Of a stretch of 64,000 nucleotides of DNA, positions 59,118 through 64,000 are shown one piece after another. How positions within the stretch are numbered: position 1 is the first letter of the stretch; the number at the start of each line of letters is the position of its first letter. The notes beneath the pieces are model-generated. The model was not told the origin of the DNA. It saw nothing but the letters and a program-made list of their open reading frames with translations, and made no database searches. Made by a program: the position numbers and the translations under genes. Where the stretch lies: positions 62,001-126,000 of the forward strand of contig NZ_JAMXBH010000004.1 of the NCBI RefSeq assembly GCF_023913735.1. Direction: 5' to 3'. The stretch is from Pseudarthrobacter raffinosi. GTDB lineage: Bacteria; Actinomycetota; Actinomycetes; Actinomycetales; Micrococcaceae.

Positions 59118-61271
59118 TCAGGGAAGCAAGGCGGCCGCCTCAGCAAGAGACCGACGCAACCACAGGGCGTAGTTGGTGGAGATGTGCTGAGCATCCTTAT
59201 GGGTTGCATATCCCGCGACAGCCGCGGGACAGACATCCTCCGCGCACAACCACGGAACAACGTCCACGTATTCCGCGCCACCGGCCTCGGCGACGCGCTT
59301 CTCCATCTCATTGTGTTCGGTGTCCACCGCGTAACTCCGCGGAGTGTGGCAGCGACGGACGTCGTCGGCATTCGATGTGACGCAGTCCTGGGGATCCTTT
59401 TCCGAGTACGCGATGTCCCCGATCACGACCACACGATCACTTATCGCGCTCAATGACTTTATGGTCGAGGCGAGACCCTCCTCCCAGGCGGCCTCCGTGT
59501 TTTCTTTGTCAGGGCGCCCATCCTTCTCAAGCCAAGTACCCTGGCGCTGACCCGAGATGAGGACGACGCTCGGGTGAAGTGCCTCGATCTTCGCCAGCGA
59601 GTCAGCACGGAATGCCTTGCACTCGGGATAATCACCCTTGCGCTTCGCGTTGTAGACCGAAAAGTCGGCTGGCGGACACGAGAACATCGAAAAGACTTCG
59701 AAGCGCCGCCCAAGTTCAGTGGCTGTCACGCCGAGCGGACTTTCCCACATCTGAGCGTGCGAGTCGCCATAAACCACCACTGTCTCGCCGCCGCTGGCGT
59801 CACCATAACTGCATGTGACTTTACCTGTTGGGGCATCAAGGCCCCTTATACAGGCATGTTGGTTGAAGAGGAATCTCCCAACAGGCGGCTCCGGCGGCCA
59901 CCCTGCGACGTTTACGCTGTCAGCCACGGCCTTTGCCACTTCGTCAGCCGTCGGTAGGTCACTGCCAGGGGCAACTGCAAAATCGCCTACTTTGTCTGTG
60001 GGGGAAGGCTTGGGCAGGATCGACACCAGATTGCTCGTGAGGCCAAGTGATAGCGCCACCAGTGCGGCGCCGAAAGCCACGCTGACTGACGGCCGGCAAG
60101 CCTTGAGCCAGTTGGAGTTCCGTACGGGCAATTCCACATACTTGAAGGTAACGACAGACAAGGCCAGCGCCACACCGACAAAGGCAAACTTGGTGGTCAT
60201 CGCCAGTTCGGTCCCGAGCGATGCCGCGGGGAGGATCAGCACGGGCCAGTGCCACAGGTACAGGGAATAAGAGAGCTTGCCAAGCCATTGCAGAGGTCGA
60301 CACTGCAGGAGCACTTCGGCTCCTCGCTTCGGTGTGATTGTCCCGCCGATTATCACAAGAACCGTTCCGCCAACCGGAAGAATAGCAGCGGACCCTGGGT
60401 ACCTGGTGTACTCGTCCAGCGTGAGCGCTGCTGCCGCAATCGCGATGAGTCCAGACACACTCGTAACGGCAGCAAGAAAAACCGGCAGCCGCATGATCGT
60501 CGGTGTGAGCACGGCAAGAATTGCGCCAGCCGCAAGTTCCCAAGTCCTCGTCAAGGGAGAGAAGTAGGCCGCACTCGCGTTCTCCGTCGTCGCGTACACC
60601 GACCACGTAAGGGAGACTGCAATCGTGACAGCGAGGAGAACCGTCAGTCGCGTGCGTAGCGGAACTCTCCATCCGATCGCAGCGACCGCCATCATTAAGG
60701 CTGGCCATAACAGGTAGAACTGCTCTTCGATGGCCAGTGACCAATAGTGCTGTAAGGGGGATGGAGAAAGGTCGCTGGCCCAGTAGTCCGTCCCTTGTGA
60801 GGTTTCGCGAAAATTGCTGGCGAAAAGCGCGGCCCATTGCCCGTCTTCGGCGGTTCGAGCAGCACTCGTACCGCCGATCAAAGCGAAGGATGAGACTACT
60901 GTGACGGCGAGGACAAGAGTCGCGGCAGGCAGGATTCGCCGAGCCCGTCGTGCATAGAACCACAAGAGGGAGATCCGCCTACCCCGTTCAGCTTCTTTGA
61001 GCAGGAGGCCGGTGATGAGGAAGCCGGAGACCACGAAGAAGACGTCGACACCGACGTAGCCTCCTTGCAGCGCCGGCACGCCTACATGGTCCAGCACGAC
61101 CAGTAGAACTGCGATCGCGCGAAGACCCTCTATGTCCGGACGGAACGTGCGTGGAACGGATGAAGAGCGATCGGCTCCCTTCGTGGCACGCTTACTCGTT
61201 AGCAGACGGCGTCGGGGTTTACGCGCGTCAAGGTGGTTTCCATTGAGCAATCCACTGGCCAGATGCATCAT
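59118..61271 (-). CDS. acyltransferase-3 / SGNH-domain fusion (OafA-type)
   Basis: 717-residue membrane O-acyltransferase. The N-terminal acyltransferase-3 domain (about 40-390) starts FRPDIEGLRAIAVLLVVLDHVG and contains GYVGVDVFFVVSGFLITGLLL and RRARRILPAA, with about ten helices. The C-terminal extracytoplasmic SGNH domain (about 470-717) has VVVYGDSHAQMW (nucleophile Ser) and DAQHIS near the end (catalytic Asp-His). Such proteins acetylate cell-wall or surface polysaccharides. Codon use is less GC3-biased than in neighbours, suggesting transfer. The true start may be downstream of ATG 61271, since the first 40 residues are basic and variable. Confidence 0.85.
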   Translation of the reverse strand: MMHLASGLLNGNHLDARKPRRRLLTSKRATKGADRSSSVPRTFRPDIEGLRAIAVLLVVLDHVGVPALQGGYVGVDVFFVVSGFLITGLLLKEAERGRRISLLWFYARRARRILPAATLVLAVTVVSSFALIGGTSAARTAEDGQWAALFASNFRETSQGTDYWASDLSPSPLQHYWSLAIEEQFYLLWPALMMAVAAIGWRVPLRTRLTVLLAVTIAVSLTWSVYATTENASAAYFSPLTRTWELAAGAILAVLTPTIMRLPVFLAAVTSVSGLIAIAAAALTLDEYTRYPGSAAILPVGGTVLVIIGGTITPKRGAEVLLQCRPLQWLGKLSYSLYLWHWPVLILPAASLGTELAMTTKFAFVGVALALSVVTFKYVELPVRNSNWLKACRPSVSVAFGAALVALSLGLTSNLVSILPKPSPTDKVGDFAVAPGSDLPTADEVAKAVADSVNVAGWPPEPPVGRFLFNQHACIRGLDAPTGKVTCSYGDASGGETVVVYGDSHAQMWESPLGVTATELGRRFEVFSMFSCPPADFSVYNAKRKGDYPECKAFRADSLAKIEALHPSVVLISGQRQGTWLEKDGRPDKENTEAAWEEGLASTIKSLSAISDRVVVIGDIAYSEKDPQDCVTSNADDVRRCHTPRSYAVDTEHNEMEKRVAEAGGAEYVDVVPWLCAEDVCPAAVAGYATHKDAQHISTNYALWLRRSLAEAAALLP

Positions 61272-61560
61272 GTCGCCCCTTTGGCCCGACGTCTCTTACC
61301 GGCTCGTGCGGCCGACAGTAGCGCTCTTTGCGGCCAGAATCAATGCATTTCCCCGAAGATAGGCGTGCGGTCGTGAAGTGGGCAAAAATTCTTGACCTCG
61401 CCCGGCAATTTTCTCAGAAATCGGGCGCCTCCAGCTTGATGCTGACCCGACTTGCTCCCTCGATCGGCGTCGAAAGTCCGCTTCAATCCGCGCTGCTGCG
61501 GGCGTAAATACCAGTACGCTCACCCGCCCCGTGGACCGGACCCACTGAGTCCCGGTCCCT
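61272..61560. other. intergenic region, lower GC, no supported gene
   Basis: The sequence is noticeably less GC-rich. It must contain the leftward promoter of the acyltransferase gene. Short frames on both strands lack initiation signals. No repeats or operators were recognised. Confidence 0.4.
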
Positions 61561-61597
61561 TATCGTCTGACCTATGGAAATCGTGAGCAAGTCATAA
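61561..61597 (+). promoter_or_regulatory. leaderless-type promoter with a 7-codon ORF
   Basis: TATCGT (61561-61566), 7 nt and ATG 61574 open MEIVSKS followed by TAA. The downstream frame (61612) has no good start, so this may be a leader ORF or chance. Confidence 0.3.
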
Positions 61598-61611
61598 ACA
61601 GTGTTCGTCGC

Positions 61612-62037
61612 TTGGCATCGGGAGCAACTCTTATCTCAGCCCTCGCAGCCGTCGGAGTAACCGGGTCGTCGGCGCCACCCGGAGACGCGGTTGCCAAGGG
61701 TCAGGAAGCGCAAACGCAGATCTGCGGCGGCAGCATTCAGGGGAACAGCGTTCTTACCGCGGCTCTCGCGGGCGCTGTGCAAGGGAGCAACCTCAGCCCA
61801 TTGGCTCCTAATTGCAGCTGCGGCAACAAATGTCCCTTAGGGAATCCGCCAGCAAGCTGCGGACCTGGAGAGAAACGCTGCAAGGAAACCGCGTCCTGCA
61901 ACTTCAATATCTCGTGCGACGGAATCGTCGTTGCGTGCTCAGCGAAGGTGCGAGTCGAGTACCTGAGCGAACGGCGGAAACCGCTGAGTCTGATACCTCG
62001 ACCGGCCCGTCGTGGCTCCGCTACGACATTGGCATAG
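61612..62037 (+). CDS. possible secreted cysteine-rich protein
   Basis: 141-residue frame from TTG 61612. The codons just before it read VINSVRRLASGATLISALAAVG, which would make a good signal peptide, but the expected ATG is ATA (61594), so the start is unclear. The mature part has about ten cysteines between residues 38 and 107 (NCSCGNKCPLG, SCGPGEKRCKETASC), a pattern of small disulfide-rich secreted proteins. The last 40 residues overlap the next frame and read arginine-rich. Low confidence that it is expressed. Confidence 0.35.
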   Translation: MASGATLISALAAVGVTGSSAPPGDAVAKGQEAQTQICGGSIQGNSVLTAALAGAVQGSNLSPLAPNCSCGNKCPLGNPPASCGPGEKRCKETASCNFNISCDGIVVACSAKVRVEYLSERRKPLSLIPRPARRGSATTLA

Positions 62038-62606
62038 AGCCGACCCTGTCGCCAGAGTCAATTGCCATCATCGATGGGGTTATCTCCTACCTGTGCAGCG
62101 TCGTGGAGCAAGGAGCACCCAGAGCGGAATGGCGGGTCGGCTACAACCGGATCAAGTCCTACATCTGGCAGAACCACCCAGTGCTCGTGCACGACAACCA
62201 GGAGGTTCCACTGGCTGACCTGGTTCCAGGCCTTGCCCGAGGACAAGCCAGCGGGCGGCTCCCCTCAGATGATGACAGGCTGGCTCGCATGGCCGCCGCC
62301 GCCATCAAGCAGCTGAACGGTAATGACGAGGAAACAGTCGTTGAGGACGAACCGCTTATCGAGGTCGAGGACCTAGGCGAAGACGCACTCTGCGGGCGGG
62401 AGCTTGAGGTGTCTTTGCGGGAGGACATCGCCAACGAGTACTCCCGGGAGGTGGACCGGCTGGTCAGAACCCTCGCGAAGGAGGACGGGATCACCGGCGT
62501 CGTCCGCGAAGACCGCGAAGTACTCCTCGTTGCCACACCCAGCTGGGACACTGCGCAGCTTCAAGAATGGCTCACCCGATATATCGAAACCAATATCCGT
62601 AACTAG
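61830..62606 (+). CDS. hypothetical protein, start uncertain
   Basis: Up to 258 residues from ATG 61830, but the first 65 residues overlap another frame and look unlike a protein, so initiation near 61937 (GTG) or later is possible. The convincing part is from about LRYDIGIEPTLSPESIAII onward: a soluble, acidic, helical protein with SREVDRLVRTLAKEDG and a final VREDREVLLVATPSWDTAQLQEWLTRYIE. No family recognised. It lies between the transferred-looking region and the CBS protein. Confidence 0.5.
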   Translation: MSLRESASKLRTWRETLQGNRVLQLQYLVRRNRRCVLSEGASRVPERTAETAESDTSTGPSWLRYDIGIEPTLSPESIAIIDGVISYLCSVVEQGAPRAEWRVGYNRIKSYIWQNHPVLVHDNQEVPLADLVPGLARGQASGRLPSDDDRLARMAAAAIKQLNGNDEETVVEDEPLIEVEDLGEDALCGRELEVSLREDIANEYSREVDRLVRTLAKEDGITGVVREDREVLLVATPSWDTAQLQEWLTRYIETNIRN

Positions 62607-62786
62607 CGGCACTCTTTGGCGCGGGTGCAGGGGAGTTGACCACTCGAGGGGGAGCCTTGGCGGGCAGGCGGGAAACAGGGGAGAAACCGTCGTCGACATC
62701 AGCCTTGGCCCCGGCGTAGGCTGGCAACATCGGCGCACGTGCCCCCGATGCCCTGTGTCGATACATCAATCGATGAAGGAGAACCA

Positions 62787-63218
62787 ATGAGCGTTGTACG
62801 TGAATTTATGACCACGGATGCACAGTGTATTAAGGAGCATCAGTCCCTCGCAGATGCCGCCCGGATGATGATGGATCTGGACTGCGGATCGCTGCCGATC
62901 TGCGGCGATGACGGCAAGTTGAAGGGCATGATCACCGACCGCGACATCGTGCTCAAGTGCGTTGCTGCCGGCCGCGATCCACGCGAGATGCTGGCCCGCG
63001 ACCTCGCCACAGGCAGCCCTCACTGGGTTGACGCCGATGCCAATGTTGATGCCGCCATCGACATCATGGAAAGGCACCAAATCCGGCGGCTCCCGGTCAT
63101 CGCCGACCATAAGTTGGTCGGCATCATCAGCCAGGGCGACATCGCGCGCAACTACAGCGAGGAGCGCGTGGGCGAACTGGTGGAGCACATTTCGGAACGC
63201 CACCCGATGTCTGCGTAG
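62787..63218 (+). CDS. CBS-domain pair protein
   Basis: 143 residues forming one Bateman module. The first CBS motif is FMTTDAQCIKEHQSLADAARMM through LPICGDDGKLKGMITDRDIV; the second is ATGSPHWVDADANVDAAIDI through IRRLPVIADHKLVGIISQGDI. Such stand-alone proteins bind adenine nucleotides and are often stress-induced in actinobacteria (Hrp1-like). The start ATG 62787 has GAAGGAGAA upstream; the longer frame has none. Followed by a palindrome. Confidence 0.88.
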   Translation: MSVVREFMTTDAQCIKEHQSLADAARMMMDLDCGSLPICGDDGKLKGMITDRDIVLKCVAAGRDPREMLARDLATGSPHWVDADANVDAAIDIMERHQIRRLPVIADHKLVGIISQGDIARNYSEERVGELVEHISERHPMSA

Positions 63219-63240
63219 TCAGACAAATTCCCGCATGGCC

Positions 63241-63282
63241 TTGTTCGCGGCTCCTTGCCTTAAGGTTCGGAACCGCGAACAA
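63241..63282. repeat. TTGTTCGC-type palindrome after the CBS gene
   Basis: 14-bp arms TTGTTCGCGGCTCC (63241-63254) and complement (63269-63282) with one mismatch and a 14-nt loop. It lies between convergent genes; the arm resembles that of the palindrome at 5461. Confidence 0.75.
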
Positions 63283-63324
63283 GCTACGGAAATGCTGGAC
63301 CGCGAACTGGGCTGGGACCGGAGC

Positions 63325-64000
63325 CTAGTTGAGCGCGATCAGGAGCATCTGGTTGGTCCCGGGGATGCAGGTCTGCAGGATGGCCCGGGGGAACCCGCCG
63401 AATACCGCGATGACATCGTTGGTGGTTCCCGGGTTGGGGACCTGGCCCCTGGCTGTCGCCGTGTACGTCCCGTAGCCCGGAATGCTGACGGTCTCGCCCA
63501 CGCCGATGCCGGAGAAGCGCGCCCACCCGCCGCAGAAGTCGTGCTCCGTGATGAACAGCGAGTAGCCGTCGTTGGGAGTGTAGTGGATCGGCCCGATGCA
63601 CGTGTCCACCATGGCCTGTCCGCCAGCGCCCGCGACATAGATGGTGCGGACAGCGGGCGCGGCCTGGACCGGCGCCGGGGCGGGGACGTAGGCCGGTGAA
63701 GCAGCAACAGCCGCTGCCGGGGTAGGAGCGGAAACCTCGACGGCGGGACCCGTCAGCTTCAGCGTCTGGCCCGGGACGATGATGCTGTAAAGGCCCAGCC
63801 CGTTGGCGGCCAGCATCGCGTTCATGTCAACGCCGTACCGGCCGGCGATCCCACCCACGGTATCGCCGGGGACAACCGTGTAGAGGTGGGGGTCCCCGGC
63901 GGGTGCCGGAGCAGGTTCGGGCGCTGCTGGTGGGGGAGCCGCAGCAGGCTCCGCAGGCACCGCAGCTTCCGCGACCTCCGGCTGCGCAGTGCCAGCTCCC
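63325..64000 (-). CDS. LysM-domain secreted protein, N-terminus beyond the window
   Basis: The frame is open through the right edge, so the apparent start at 63960 is not real. The visible part begins with an Ala/Pro/Glu-rich stretch, then one LysM module (LYTVVPGDTVGGIAGRYGVD through IIVPGQTLKL), which binds peptidoglycan. An Ala/Pro linker follows, then a C-terminal domain of about 105 residues with paired cysteines (VDTCIGPIHYTPN, EHDFCGGWARF, LQTCIPGTNQ). The last domain is unknown to me. A cell-wall-associated protein is likely. Confidence 0.75.
   Translation of the reverse strand, partial: GAGTAQPEVAEAAVPAEPAAAPPPAAPEPAPAPAGDPHLYTVVPGDTVGGIAGRYGVDMNAMLAANGLGLYSIIVPGQTLKLTGPAVEVSAPTPAAAVAASPAYVPAPAPVQAAPAVRTIYVAGAGGQAMVDTCIGPIHYTPNDGYSLFITEHDFCGGWARFSGIGVGETVSIPGYGTYTATARGQVPNPGTTNDVIAVFGGFPRAILQTCIPGTNQMLLIALN

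Overview
The window is high-GC DNA with short intergenic gaps, GTG starts and TANNNT-type -10 boxes. Gene content (mycothiol-type actinobacterial sulfur genes, two FprA-type ferredoxin reductases, a RarD permease, DUF1206 and DUF779 neighbours, class F sortase) points to a member of the Micrococcaceae, most likely Arthrobacter or Pseudarthrobacter. This assignment is inference from gene content, not from a search.

Region 1, about 0.5-15 kb, is a sulfur-assimilation island. It holds sir-cysH-cysD-cysN (sulfate to sulfide through APS), an ssuABC-type importer, a divergent cysteine-synthase-like enzyme, cysG (siroheme for Sir) and an NADPH-ferredoxin reductase (electrons for Sir). rtcB, an SRPBCC protein, a monooxygenase-fold protein and a decayed TetR gene are interspersed. 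The sir, ssuA and cysG promoters share a tandem operator (GTGAC-N5-GTTTC, repeats 20 bp apart at about -78 and -58) and a TANNGT-N6-ATG arrangement that predicts leaderless mRNAs, so they look like one regulon.

Region 2, about 15-28.5 kb, is mixed housekeeping: DUF1206 and AI-2E-type membrane proteins, an MFS-GntR pair, a CYTH-CHAD polyphosphate-type protein, a PucR regulator divergent from a GABA/aminobutyraldehyde catabolic pair, RarD and topoisomerase IB.

Region 3, about 28.5-41.7 kb, is a leftward cassette built on a complete Pst-type ABC transporter (PstC, PstA, PstB). It has three different PstS-like or PBP-fold extracellular proteins, two of them membrane-anchored at the C-terminus, a P/T-rich surface protein, a class F sortase and a sortase-fold protein that has lost both its catalytic His and Cys. 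A PHO-box-like direct repeat precedes it. This is the most unusual system in the window.

Region 4, about 41.7-57.7 kb, holds a second fprA, a GAF regulator with aldehyde dehydrogenase, alcohol dehydrogenase and DUF779, an amino-acid permease, a decayed KDG-kinase gene, DUF2461, a furA/perR-katA pair, an MFS exporter, HtpX, YajQ and a small alanine-rich protein.

Region 5, about 57.8-64 kb, begins with tRNA-Tyr. A tyrosine integrase with an internal TGA lies beside it, followed by an acyltransferase-SGNH protein and poorly conserved ORFs of less biased codon use, as expected for an old integrated element. It ends with a CBS-domain protein and a partial LysM protein. Several families of long intergenic palindromes are scattered through the window; one is translated inside cysN.
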